A stretch of DNA of 64,000 bases from positions 62,001 to 126,000 of the forward strand of contig JACKLM010000003.1 of the NCBI GenBank assembly GCA_024235895.1. The letters are read 5' to 3'. This document shows positions 18,423 through 26,279 of the stretch, one piece after another (the first letter of the stretch is position 1; each line of letters starts with the position of its first letter). The notes beneath the pieces are model-generated. The model saw only the letters and a program-made list of their open reading frames with translations. It was not told the origin of the DNA and ran no database searches. Made by a program: the position numbers and the translations under genes. Source of the stretch: Burkholderiaceae bacterium. Its GTDB lineage: Bacteria; Pseudomonadota; Gammaproteobacteria; Burkholderiales; Burkholderiaceae_C.

Positions 18423-18782
18423 GTGCGCCGCATCGTCGCCACCTCGATCACCTCGGCCCTTGCGCTCGCCGGGGTGTGCGCGCATGCGCAGGCGGTGCCG
18501 CCCGCGCAGGGCGTCGCGCAGGTTCCGAAGGAGGCCTCGCCGGAACCCGCGCCGGCGTTTCGCGGCCGGGCTTCCGAGCCCGGCGTGCAGCGCGCCGTGA
18601 TCGAGGACGACCGCGTCCGCATCGAGGAGCTGCGGGTTCGCGGCCAGGTGCGGCGGCTGGTCGTTCAGCCCAAGGTCGAGGGCGTTCGCGCCTACGAGAT
18701 CGAGCCACCGGATCCCGGGCGCGATACCACCGCCGCGCGCGGCGGCAGCGGCCAGCGCGTGTGGCGCGTGTTCGGTTTCTGA
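18423..18782 (+). CDS. DUF2782-family exported protein
   Basis: A 119-residue protein with a signal peptide (RRIVATSITSALALAGVCAHAQ) and a short conserved C-terminal region (RIEELRVRGQVRRLVVQP, then RAYEIEPP) that matches the DUF2782 family as I know it. Function is unknown. The family is usually found just upstream of thrB in betaproteobacteria, as here (10-base gap). The start is GTG at 18423; no ATG fits the signal peptide. Confidence 0.82.
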   Translation: MRRIVATSITSALALAGVCAHAQAVPPAQGVAQVPKEASPEPAPAFRGRASEPGVQRAVIEDDRVRIEELRVRGQVRRLVVQPKVEGVRAYEIEPPDPGRDTTAARGGSGQRVWRVFGF

Positions 18783-18792
18783 GCCGCCGCGG

Positions 18793-19761
18793 ATGGCGGT
18801 CTACACCGTGGTGGCCCCGCACGAGGCGCGCGCGCTCGTCGCGCGGCTCGGCCTGGGCGAGCTGATCGGGCTGCAGGGGATCGCCGCCGGGATCGAGAAC
18901 AGCAACTATTTCGTCGACACCGACCGCGGCCGCTATGTGCTGACGCTGTTCGAGCGCCTGCGCGGCGACCCGCTCGCGTACGACCTCGCGCTGATGCGCC
19001 ACCTCGCGGCGCGCGGGCTGCCGGTGCCCGATCCGCAGCCCGCGGACGGCGGCGCGTTCAGCGTCGAGCTGCACGGCAAGCCGGCGGCGCTGCTGACGCG
19101 CATGCCGGGCAGCCACCGGCTGGCGCCGGACCTGCATCATGTCGAGCAACTCGGGCAGGTGCTGGCGCGCATGCACCGGGCCGCGGCGGACTTCGGGCGC
19201 GTGCAGCCCAACCCGAGAGGGCTCGCCTGGTGCGCGTCGACGGCGGCCGGGCTGCGCGGCGTCGTCGACGACGCGGCGGCGGCGCTGATGGACTCGGAGC
19301 TGGCGTTCCAGCGTGCGGTGGCGGCGTCGGGCGACCACGCGCAGCTGCCGCGCGGGCCGGTGCACGGCGACCTGTTTCGCGACAACGTCCTGTTCGACGG
19401 CCTGCCGGGGCACGAGAAGCTCACCGGGCTGCTCGACTTCTTCTTCGCCGGCGACGAGGTCGTCGCCTTCGACATCGCGGTGTGCCTGAACGACTGGTGC
19501 AGCGACCCGGACAGCGCACGGCTGGACGAGACGCGCGCGGCGGCGCTGGTGGCCGCCTACGAGCGCGAGCGGCCGCTGGCGGCAGCCGAGCTGCGGCTGA
19601 TGCCGGCGCTGATGCGCGCGGCGGCGCTGCGTTTCTGGCTGTCGCGGCTGGACGACCGCCACCGCCCGCGCGAGGCGGCGCTGCTGAACCCGCACGACCC
19701 GGCGCCGTTCGAGCGCATGCTGCGCGAGCGCATCGCGCAGCCCTGGCATCCTCCGCGCTGA
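18793..19761 (+). CDS. thrB: Homoserine kinase (aminoglycoside phosphotransferase-like type)
   Basis: Phosphorylates homoserine for threonine synthesis. The 322-residue protein belongs to the APH/choline-kinase fold form of ThrB, not the GHMP form. It starts MAVYTVVAPHEARALVARL, has the GIENSNYFVDT nucleotide loop, the catalytic HGDLFRDNVLFD and the metal-binding LLDFFFAGDEVVAFDIAV. It follows the DUF2782 gene by 10 bases and is followed 14 bases later by a membrane protein, so the run is probably one operon. Confidence 0.95.
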   Translation: MAVYTVVAPHEARALVARLGLGELIGLQGIAAGIENSNYFVDTDRGRYVLTLFERLRGDPLAYDLALMRHLAARGLPVPDPQPADGGAFSVELHGKPAALLTRMPGSHRLAPDLHHVEQLGQVLARMHRAAADFGRVQPNPRGLAWCASTAAGLRGVVDDAAAALMDSELAFQRAVAASGDHAQLPRGPVHGDLFRDNVLFDGLPGHEKLTGLLDFFFAGDEVVAFDIAVCLNDWCSDPDSARLDETRAAALVAAYERERPLAAAELRLMPALMRAAALRFWLSRLDDRHRPREAALLNPHDPAPFERMLRERIAQPWHPPR

Positions 19762-19775
19762 GAGAACCCCCTCGC

Positions 19776-20609
19776 ATGCCGCTTTCGCTCAAGCCCGTCC
19801 ACCCGTCGCGAGGCGCCGCCTGGGTGATCGGCGGCTTCACGCTGTTCGCGCGCCGGCCGCTGGGCTTCACCGGGCTGTTCCTGGTCTTCCTGTTCGCGGC
19901 GCTGATCGTGCTGTTCGTGCCGCTGGTCGGCGGTGCGCTGCAGATGGCGATGCTGCCGCTGCTGTCGCTGGGCTTCATGGTGGCGTCGCGCGCGGCACAG
20001 CGCGGCGACCCGGTGACGCCGGCGCACCTGGTCGAACCGCTGACGGGCGACCCGGCGCGCCGCCGCTCGATGCTCGTGCTGTGCGCGCTGTACGGGGCCG
20101 GCGCGATCGGCGTGCTGCTGCTGGCCAATGCGATCTCCGACGGCAAGCTCGCCGAGATGCAGGCGCTGCTGGCCTCGGGCAGCGCCGAGCCGAAGGAGAT
20201 CGACGCCATGGCGGCCGATCGCGGCGTCTTCCTCGGCACGATCGCGCTGCTGGCCGGCGGCGCGCTGCTGGCGGTGCCGTTCTGGCACGCGCCGGCGCTG
20301 GTGCACTGGGGCGGGCAGGGCGCGGGGCAGGCGCTGTTTTCCAGCACGCTGGCGGTGTGGCGTGCCAAGGGCGCCTTCCTGGCCTACGGGCTGGCCTGGC
20401 TGGCCGTGATCCTCACGTTCGGTCTCGGCACCGCGATCGTGCTCGGGCTGATCGGCGCCGGCACGCTGGCCGCGATGATGGCGATGCCGGCCGGGTTGCT
20501 GTTCTCGACCGTGTTCTACGTGTCGCTGATCCACTCCTTCGACGACAGCTTCGGCGATGGCAGCTTGCCGAGCGAGCCGCCGCCGTCGACCTTGACGCAA
20601 GACGGCTGA
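19776..20609 (+). CDS. BPSS1780-family membrane protein
   Basis: A 277-residue inner-membrane protein with about six hydrophobic helices. The N-terminus (SRGAAWVIGGFTLFARRPLG, then FVPLVGGALQMAMLPLLSLG) matches a betaproteobacterial family of unknown function. A soluble loop of about 40 polar residues lies near residues 125-150. The gene sits directly after thrB (14-base gap) and before a tiny lipoprotein gene (5-base gap), so it is probably co-transcribed with them. No function can be deduced. Confidence 0.82.
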   Translation: MPLSLKPVHPSRGAAWVIGGFTLFARRPLGFTGLFLVFLFAALIVLFVPLVGGALQMAMLPLLSLGFMVASRAAQRGDPVTPAHLVEPLTGDPARRRSMLVLCALYGAGAIGVLLLANAISDGKLAEMQALLASGSAEPKEIDAMAADRGVFLGTIALLAGGALLAVPFWHAPALVHWGGQGAGQALFSSTLAVWRAKGAFLAYGLAWLAVILTFGLGTAIVLGLIGAGTLAAMMAMPAGLLFSTVFYVSLIHSFDDSFGDGSLPSEPPPSTLTQDG

Positions 20610-20614
20610 CCGCG

Positions 20615-20833
20615 ATGGCCGGATCGATACCCGCCCGAGTCGCCCTGCCGGTGCTTGTCCTGGCCGGTGCGCTGGCGCTGCCGGGCTGCGCGGTCGTGAC
20701 CGTGGTGGGTGCCGCCGCCGGGGCGGCGATCGCGGTCACCGGCGCCGTCGTTTCCACCGGCGTCGAGGTCACCGGCAAGGTGGTCGGTGCGGCAGTGGAT
20801 GCGGCCGCGGGCGAGGAGGGCGCCGACGACTGA
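20615..20833 (+). CDS. Small Gly/Ala/Val-rich lipoprotein
   Basis: A 72-residue protein with a lipoprotein-type signal ending at Cys25 (LALPGC). The mature part is a low-complexity Val/Ala/Gly run (VVTVVGAAAGAAIAVTGAVV), then a VEVTGKVVGAAVDAA repeat-like stretch and an acidic tail. Similar small 'NF038104-like' lipoproteins are common in this bacterial group; that assignment is from memory. It is probably co-transcribed with the membrane protein 5 bases upstream. Confidence 0.7.
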   Translation: MAGSIPARVALPVLVLAGALALPGCAVVTVVGAAAGAAIAVTGAVVSTGVEVTGKVVGAAVDAAAGEEGADD

Positions 20834-20862
20834 CGCGGCGCCTGCAGCCAGGCCTGGACGGT

Positions 20863-21261
20863 TCAGCCGCCCGCCAGGTCGCGCGCGCGCCAGGCGGCGA
20901 CGGTCGCGATGCCCAGCAGCGTCATCGCGACACTGCCCAGCACGTGCGCGGCGATGCCGGCCAGGGCCCAGCCCAGGCGGCCGCCCTCGAGCTGGTGCAC
21001 GATCTCCAGCGAGAACGTCGAGAAGGTCGTCAGCCCGCCCAGGAAGCCGGTGACGACGAACAGCCGCCACGCCGGCGGCAGCGCCGGGTGGCCGGCGAAG
21101 AAGGCCATTGCCACGCCGATCAGGTAACCGCCGACGAGGTTGGCCAGCAGCGTGCCCGGCGGCAGCGCGGGCAGCAGCGCGTTGAGCTGCACGGCCAGCA
21201 GCCAGCGCAGCAGCGCACCGAGCGCGGCGCCGGTGGCGATGGCGACGATCGAGGCGAGCAA
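20863..21261 (-). CDS. crcB: Fluoride channel FluC (CrcB)
   Basis: A 132-residue dual-topology inner-membrane fluoride exporter with four transmembrane helices. The family hallmark GFLGGLTTFSTFS (central sodium site and Phe box) is at about residues 72-84, and the N-terminal GAALGALLRW is typical. There is no obvious fluoride riboswitch in the 46 bases upstream. uvrD lies upstream on the same strand. Confidence 0.95.
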   Translation of the reverse strand: MLASIVAIATGAALGALLRWLLAVQLNALLPALPPGTLLANLVGGYLIGVAMAFFAGHPALPPAWRLFVVTGFLGGLTTFSTFSLEIVHQLEGGRLGWALAGIAAHVLGSVAMTLLGIATVAAWRARDLAGG

Positions 21262-21307
21262 GGGCGGGATCCTTCGCGGCTCGGGGTGGCGGTCGAGGCG
21301 GGCGCGG

Positions 21308-23656
21308 TCAGTCGATCGGCGTCAGCTTGGCCACCGCGAGCGCCAGCCACTTCGGCCCGTGGCGGCCGAAGTTGACCTGCGCCCGCGCCTCGTCGCCGCG
21401 GCCCTCGATCGTGACGACGATGCCCTCGCCGAACTTGTTGTGGAACACGGCCTGCCCGCTGCGCAGCCCGGGCGTGCCGGCGGCGTGCGCTGCCGTCGTC
21501 GTCGGGGTTTCGTGGCGCTCGACGCGGCCGGCGCCGACGATGCCGGCCAGCCCGCTGCCGCGTGCCCAGGCCTGCCCGTAGGCCTGCGCGTAGCCCGACC
21601 CGAAGGCGTCGCGCCGCGGCGTCAGCCACTTCAGCGCCTGCTCGGGCAGCTCGTCGAGGAATCGGCTCCTGACGTTGTAGCGGGTGTGTCCGTGCAGCAG
21701 CCGGGTCTGGCTGAAGCTCAGGTACAGCCGCTGGCGCGCGCGCGTGATCGCGACGTACATCAGCCGGCGCTCCTCCTCCAGCCCGTCGGCGTCCGACAGC
21801 GACTGCTCGTGCGGGAACAGGCCCTCCTCGACGCCGGTGATGAAGACGGCGTCGAACTCGAGCCCCTTGGCCGCGTGCACCGTCATCAGCTGCACGGCGT
21901 CGGCGCCGGCCTGTGCCTGGTTGTCGCCCGCCTCGAGGCTGGCGTGGGTCAGGAAGGCCGCCAGCGGCGACATGATCTCGCCGGTCTCGGCGTCGGGCGT
22001 GACCGGGCCGTCGACGCCGCGCGGCGCCTGCTCGTCCAGCGGCAGCGCGACGGCGTCCTTGCCGAATCCCTCCTGCGTCACGAAGGCCTCGGCAGCGTTG
22101 AGCAGCTCCTCGAGGTTCTCGACCCGGTCCTGCCCGTCCTTGTCGCTGCGGTAGTGCGCCAGCAACCCGCTGGCGTCGAGCATGCGCGCGATGATCTCGC
22201 GCAGCGTCATCCCGCGCGTGCGCTCGCGCAGCTCGTCGACGAGCGCGATGAAACCGCCCAGGGCCGCGCCGCCGCGGCCGCCGACCGCGCCCGCGCTCCC
22301 GGCCAGGCTCGTCCCGCCGGCGCGCGCCGCGTCCTGCAACTGCTCGATCGTGCGTGCGCCGATGCCGCGCGGCGGGAAGTTGACGACGCGCAGGAAACTG
22401 GTGTCGTCGTTCGGGTTCTCGATCAGCCTCAGGTAGGCCAGCGCGTGCTTGACCTCGGCGCGCTCGAAGAAGCGCAACCCGCCGTAGACGCGGTAGGGGA
22501 TGCCGGCGTTGAACAGCGCGCTCTCCAGCACCCGGCTTTGCGCATTGCTGCGGTACAGCAGCGCGATCTCGCCGAGCGGCAGCCCCGCGCGGTGCAGCGT
22601 CAGCGCCTCCTCGAGCAGCCACTGCGCCTCGGCGTAGTCGCTCGTCGCCTCGAACACGCGTACCGGCTCGCCGGCGCCGGCCTCGGTGCGCAGGTTCTTG
22701 CCCAGCCGGCGGCGGTTGTGCGCGATCAGCGCGTTGGCGGTGTCGAGGATGTTGGCGTAGGAGCGGTAGTTCTGCTCCAGCCGGATCACGCGCGCCACGC
22801 CGTACTCGCGCTCGAAGTCGGCCATGTTGCCCACGCGCGCGCCGCGGAAGGCGTAGATGCTCTGGTCGTCGTCGCCGACCGCGAACACGCCCTGCGGTGC
22901 CAGCCCCGCGGCGGCGGACTCGGCCGGCGGCGGCGCGAACATCTTCAGCCACGCGTACTGGAGCTTGTTCGTATCCTGGAACTCGTCGACCAGCACGTGG
23001 CGGAACCGCCTGCGGTAGTGTTCGCGCAGCGGGTCGTCGTCGCGCAGCAGTTCGTAGCTTCGCAGCATCAGTTCGGCGAAGTCGACCACGCCCTCGCGCT
23101 CGCACTGCGCCTCGTAGGCCTCGTAGATCCGGACCAGCGTGCGGCCGTGCTCGTCGCGCGGTGCGACGTCGCGCGGGCGCAGCCCGTCCTCCTTGCTGCC
23201 GGCGATGAACCACGCGACCTGCTTGGGCACGTAGCGCTCGTCGTCCAGGTTCAGCGCCTTGACGACGCGTTTGACGGCGCCGACCTGGTCGGCGGCGTCG
23301 AGGATCTGGAAGCCCTGCGGCAGCCCGGCGAGCTTCCAGTGCGCGCGCAGCAGGCGGTTGCACAGGCCGTGGAAGGTGCCGATCCACATCCCGCGCACCG
23401 GGATCGGCAGCATCGCCGACAGCCGCGCCAACATCTCCTTGGCCGCCTTGTTGGTGAAGGTGACCGCCAGCACGCCGCCGGGCGAGACCTGCCCGGTGGC
23501 CAGCAGCCAGGCGATGCGCGTCGTCAGCACGCGCGTCTTGCCGGATCCGGCGCCGGCGAGGATCAGCGCCGGCCCGGCCGGCAGCGTCACCGCGGCGAGC
23601 TGCTCGGGGTTGAGGCCCAGCAGCAGGCGGTCGGTCGACGACGGGGCGGCTGACAT
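21308..23656 (-). CDS. uvrD: ATP-dependent DNA helicase UvrD/PcrA type
   Basis: A 3'-5' superfamily 1 helicase of excision and mismatch repair. The 782-residue protein has the Q motif (LNPEQLAAVTLPAGPALILA), Walker A AGAGSGKTRVLTTRIAWL, motif II VDEFQDTN, motif III GDDDQSIYAFRGA, motif V TVHAAKGLEFDAVFI and motif VI EERRLMYVAITRAR. The C-terminal region (RSGQAVFHNKFGEGIVVTI) is a Tudor-like UvrD tail. Start 23656 is 6 bases after a TAGAAT hexamer and lacks a Shine-Dalgarno. Confidence 0.95.
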   Translation of the reverse strand: MSAAPSSTDRLLLGLNPEQLAAVTLPAGPALILAGAGSGKTRVLTTRIAWLLATGQVSPGGVLAVTFTNKAAKEMLARLSAMLPIPVRGMWIGTFHGLCNRLLRAHWKLAGLPQGFQILDAADQVGAVKRVVKALNLDDERYVPKQVAWFIAGSKEDGLRPRDVAPRDEHGRTLVRIYEAYEAQCEREGVVDFAELMLRSYELLRDDDPLREHYRRRFRHVLVDEFQDTNKLQYAWLKMFAPPPAESAAAGLAPQGVFAVGDDDQSIYAFRGARVGNMADFEREYGVARVIRLEQNYRSYANILDTANALIAHNRRRLGKNLRTEAGAGEPVRVFEATSDYAEAQWLLEEALTLHRAGLPLGEIALLYRSNAQSRVLESALFNAGIPYRVYGGLRFFERAEVKHALAYLRLIENPNDDTSFLRVVNFPPRGIGARTIEQLQDAARAGGTSLAGSAGAVGGRGGAALGGFIALVDELRERTRGMTLREIIARMLDASGLLAHYRSDKDGQDRVENLEELLNAAEAFVTQEGFGKDAVALPLDEQAPRGVDGPVTPDAETGEIMSPLAAFLTHASLEAGDNQAQAGADAVQLMTVHAAKGLEFDAVFITGVEEGLFPHEQSLSDADGLEEERRLMYVAITRARQRLYLSFSQTRLLHGHTRYNVRSRFLDELPEQALKWLTPRRDAFGSGYAQAYGQAWARGSGLAGIVGAGRVERHETPTTTAAHAAGTPGLRSGQAVFHNKFGEGIVVTIEGRGDEARAQVNFGRHGPKWLALAVAKLTPID

Positions 23657-23662
23657 GCGGGC

Positions 23663-23689
23663 ATTCTAGGAGGGGCCCCGGCGTAGAAT
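23663..23689. promoter_or_regulatory. Mirrored divergent promoters of uvrD and guaC
   Basis: Two TAGAAT -10 hexamers face away from each other. One is on the minus strand at 23663-23668 (uvrD) and one on the plus strand at 23684-23689 (guaC). Both sit in the inverted repeat GCATTCTA...TAGAATGC with a 15-base centre. The uvrD hexamer is 6 bases from its ATG. Confidence 0.5.
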
Positions 23690-23695
23690 GCGCCA

Positions 23696-23727
23696 CCGGC
23701 CCGGACGCATCGTCCCGGCCGGTTTTT
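23696..23727 (+). terminator. Hairpin plus T5 in the guaC leader (attenuator-like)
   Basis: CCGGCCCGG (23696-23704) and CCCGGCCGG (23714-23722) pair with one mismatch around a 9-base loop, followed by five T. The predicted guaC transcript would start about at this hairpin, and the structure lies before the ribosome binding site (GGAG, 23734-23737). It looks like an intrinsic terminator placed in the leader, so it may be an attenuator or a 5' stabiliser. Confidence 0.5.
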
Positions 23728-23748
23728 CGTTCCTGGAGCGGCGCGGCG

Positions 23749-24726
23749 ATGGAGATCTTCGACTACGACAACATCCTGCTGCTGCCGCGCAAGTGCCGCG
23801 TCGACAGCCGCAGCGCGTGCGACCCGTCGGTCGAATTCGGCCCGAGGCGCTTCGCGCTGCCGGTCGTGCCGAGCAACATGAAGACGGTGGTCGACGAGCC
23901 GATCGCCGAGATGCTCGCGCGCAGCGGGCACTTCTACGTCATGCACCGCTTCGACCTCGACGCGGTCGCGTTCGCGCGCCGCATGCGCGACCAGGGTCTG
24001 TTCGTCTCGATCAGCGCGGGGGTGAAGGCACACGACTTCGCGCTCGTCGACCGGCTCGCCGCCGAGGGGCTGGGCGCCGACTACGTGACGATCGACATCG
24101 CGCACGGCCACGCCGACAGCGTCAGGCGCGCGATCGAGCACATCAAGTCGCGCCTGCCCGGGGCCTTCGTGATCGCCGGCAACGTCGCCACGCCCGAGGC
24201 GGTGATCGACCTGGAGAACTGGGGTGCGGACGCGACCAAGGTCGGTGTCGGCCCGGGCAAGGTCTGCATCACCAAGCTCAAGACCGGCTTCGGCACCGGC
24301 GGCTGGCAGCTCTCGGCGCTGAAATGGTGCGCGCGCGTGGCGACCAAGCCGATCGTCGCCGACGGCGGCATCCGGCATCACGGCGATATCGCCAAGAGCG
24401 TCCGCTTCGGCGCCGCGATGGTGATGATCGGGTCGCTGTTCGCCGGCCACGAGGAGTCGCCCGGGCAGACGGTCGAGGTCGACGGCCGGCTGTACAAGGA
24501 GTACTACGGCAGCGCGTCGGACTTCAACAAGGGCGAGTACAAGCATGTCGAGGGCAAGCGCATCCTCGAGCCGGTCAAGGGCCGGCTCGCCGAGACGCTG
24601 CGCGAGATGCGCGAGGACCTGCAGAGCTCGATCAGCTATGCCGGCGGCCGCGTGCTCGCCGACCTGAAGCGGGTGAACTACGTCATCCTCGGCGGCGAGA
24701 ACGCGGGCGAGCACCTCTTCATGTAG
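23749..24726 (+). CDS. guaC: GMP reductase
   Basis: Converts GMP to IMP with NADPH, part of purine interconversion. The 325-residue protein (MEIFDYDNILLLPRKCRVDS) follows the shorter GuaC2-like form without CBS domains. It carries the catalytic Cys in GVGPGKVCITKLKTGFGTGG, ADGGIRHHGDIAKSVRFGA and the flap region GSASDFNKGEYKHVEGK. It differs from IMP dehydrogenase by lacking the CBS insert and the IMPDH flap. GGAG 12 bases before the ATG is a plausible ribosome binding site. A hairpin with a T-tract sits in its leader. Confidence 0.95.
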   Translation: MEIFDYDNILLLPRKCRVDSRSACDPSVEFGPRRFALPVVPSNMKTVVDEPIAEMLARSGHFYVMHRFDLDAVAFARRMRDQGLFVSISAGVKAHDFALVDRLAAEGLGADYVTIDIAHGHADSVRRAIEHIKSRLPGAFVIAGNVATPEAVIDLENWGADATKVGVGPGKVCITKLKTGFGTGGWQLSALKWCARVATKPIVADGGIRHHGDIAKSVRFGAAMVMIGSLFAGHEESPGQTVEVDGRLYKEYYGSASDFNKGEYKHVEGKRILEPVKGRLAETLREMREDLQSSISYAGGRVLADLKRVNYVILGGENAGEHLFM

Positions 24727-24742
24727 CGCCGGCCGCCGCCGC

Positions 24743-24764
24743 GCCGCGGCCGCCCGGCCGCGGC
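24743..24764. terminator. GC hairpin between convergent guaC and S41 protease genes
   Basis: GCCGCGGCC / GGCCGCGGC, 9-bp perfect arms with a 4-base loop, in the 39-base gap between the two stops. It is symmetrical, so it could end transcription from both sides. No T-tract. Confidence 0.45.
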
Positions 24765-24765
24765 T

Positions 24766-26115
24766 TCAGTCGGCGACCATCCCGCGCGCGGGCATCGGCT
24801 CGCCGGCGCCGCGCCGGATCGCGGCGCGTGCCGACGCCGCCAGCGGCTGCGCGCGTGCCGCCGCCTGCGGCGGGCAAGCGCCGCCGTCGGCCAGCGCCAG
24901 CGCGGTCGCGAGCAGCCCCTCGGCCGGGTCGCCGAGCGGGTGGTCGAGGTCGTCGGCGGTGGCGCAGTGCGGTGCGAAGCCGTCGTAGTAGCTGCCCTCG
25001 TCGCGCGCATTGACCGAATCGAAGTTGACCGCGCTGACGGTCGTGCCGCAGCCGTCGTCCCTGGGCAGGAAGCCGACCGGCTTGCCGCAAGTCGCGTCGC
25101 CGACGAGAACGACCTCGACGAAGGGGGCGAGACCGTGGATCAGCTGCTCGCTGGCCGAGCAGGTGCGAGCGCCGGCGAGCACGAAGACGCGATTCAGGCC
25201 CAGACCCGGCCGTTCCTCGAAGCGATAGGTCTGGTCGTAGTCGCCCGCGCGCTGGTCGTTGTAGCGCAGCCGGGCGTAGACCTCGCCCGCGGTGCGCGCC
25301 GGGTCGACGACGGAGGCCAGCGTGCGCCCGACCGAAACCCGGCCGCCGCCGTTGTAGCGCAGGTCCAGCACCAGCTCGTCGACGCCCGAGGCGGCGAAGC
25401 GCGCGATCGCAGCGGTCACCGGCGCGTCGATCTGCCCGATCATGTCCTTGACCATCAGGTAACCGACGCGCCGCCCGCCGGGGCTCGTCAGCAGCGCCTC
25501 GGCGGGCACCGGCGTCAGCGGGTAGACGGCCGCGGTCAGCGTGACGGCACGTTCGCCCGCGCCGTCGCGCACGACCAGCGCGAGCTGCTCGCCTTCGGAA
25601 TCCGGCACCAGCGCCTCGTAGTCGTTGTCGGCGATCAGCTCCGAGGCCGGCCGGCCGCCCAGCGAGACGATCTGCTGCCCGCGCTGCAAGCCCTGCGCGG
25701 CGGCGTCGGACTGCGGCTCGACGTGGCGAACCCGCAGCGGCAGGTCGGGGCGGCCCTCGACCTCGAGGCCGGCGACGGACAGGCCGTAGCCCAGCGTGCG
25801 GCCCTCGTCGTAGAAGCGCCGGTAGCTCTCGGTGCTCTCCAGCCGGCTGAAGCGGTCGGCCGGGACTGTGCCTCCGCCACCGTACAGCAGCGCCGGGAAG
25901 TAGTCGTCGATCGAGCCGAAGGGCACCGGGTCGGGCGACGGGCCGAGCGCGGCCCACAGGTACCACGCGCGCATGTAGTCGCGCAGCCAGACCTTGCGGT
26001 CGGCGACGTCGCAGCTCGCCGGCGGCGCGATCGGGTCGCTGCCGCTGCCGCCACCGCCGCAGCCGGCGACGAGCAGCGCGGCGAGGCAAAGGGTCAAACG
26101 GGTCCGGGCTCGCAT
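24766..26115 (-). CDS. S41-family (C-terminal processing) peptidase lipoprotein
   Basis: A 449-residue exported protease. Its signal peptide ends in the lipobox LVAGC (Cys about 19), followed by a Gly-rich linker, so it is probably anchored in a membrane facing the periplasm. A PDZ-like domain (about residues 110-185: LPLRVRHVEPQSDAAAQGLQ, GQQIVSLGG) precedes the S41 catalytic core (VDELVLDLRYNGGGRVSVG). The likely nucleophile is the Ser in GARTCSASEQLIHGL, with GDATCGKPVGF beyond. It resembles the large non-CtpA S41 lipoproteins; substrate unknown. It is divergent from valS. Confidence 0.88.
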   Translation of the reverse strand: MRARTRLTLCLAALLVAGCGGGGSGSDPIAPPASCDVADRKVWLRDYMRAWYLWAALGPSPDPVPFGSIDDYFPALLYGGGGTVPADRFSRLESTESYRRFYDEGRTLGYGLSVAGLEVEGRPDLPLRVRHVEPQSDAAAQGLQRGQQIVSLGGRPASELIADNDYEALVPDSEGEQLALVVRDGAGERAVTLTAAVYPLTPVPAEALLTSPGGRRVGYLMVKDMIGQIDAPVTAAIARFAASGVDELVLDLRYNGGGRVSVGRTLASVVDPARTAGEVYARLRYNDQRAGDYDQTYRFEERPGLGLNRVFVLAGARTCSASEQLIHGLAPFVEVVLVGDATCGKPVGFLPRDDGCGTTVSAVNFDSVNARDEGSYYDGFAPHCATADDLDHPLGDPAEGLLATALALADGGACPPQAAARAQPLAASARAAIRRGAGEPMPARGMVAD

Positions 26116-26191
26116 CCTGCCTCCTTGGCCGCGGTGTCTTGCGCGCGCGGCGTGGCCCGCCGGCCGGCATGCCGCGCCGGGGGGTGGCTCC

Positions 26192-26197
26192 TACAAT
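26192..26197 (+). promoter_or_regulatory. -10 box TACAAT of valS
   Basis: TACAAT lies 82 bases before the valS ATG and is the best promoter-like hexamer between the divergent S41 and valS genes. It implies a leader of roughly 75 bases; no structure was recognised in that leader. Confidence 0.45.
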
Positions 26198-26279
26198 CGC
26201 GCCTCCCGCCCGACCCCGACCGCCCTCGGCCGCCGGCGCGCCCCGCCGCGCGCGCCATGCCGATCGCGCGGCCCGCATC

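Noticed and set aside
21262..21307. A fluoride riboswitch before crcB
   Set aside because: The 46-base gap is too short and shows none of the conserved aptamer sequence.
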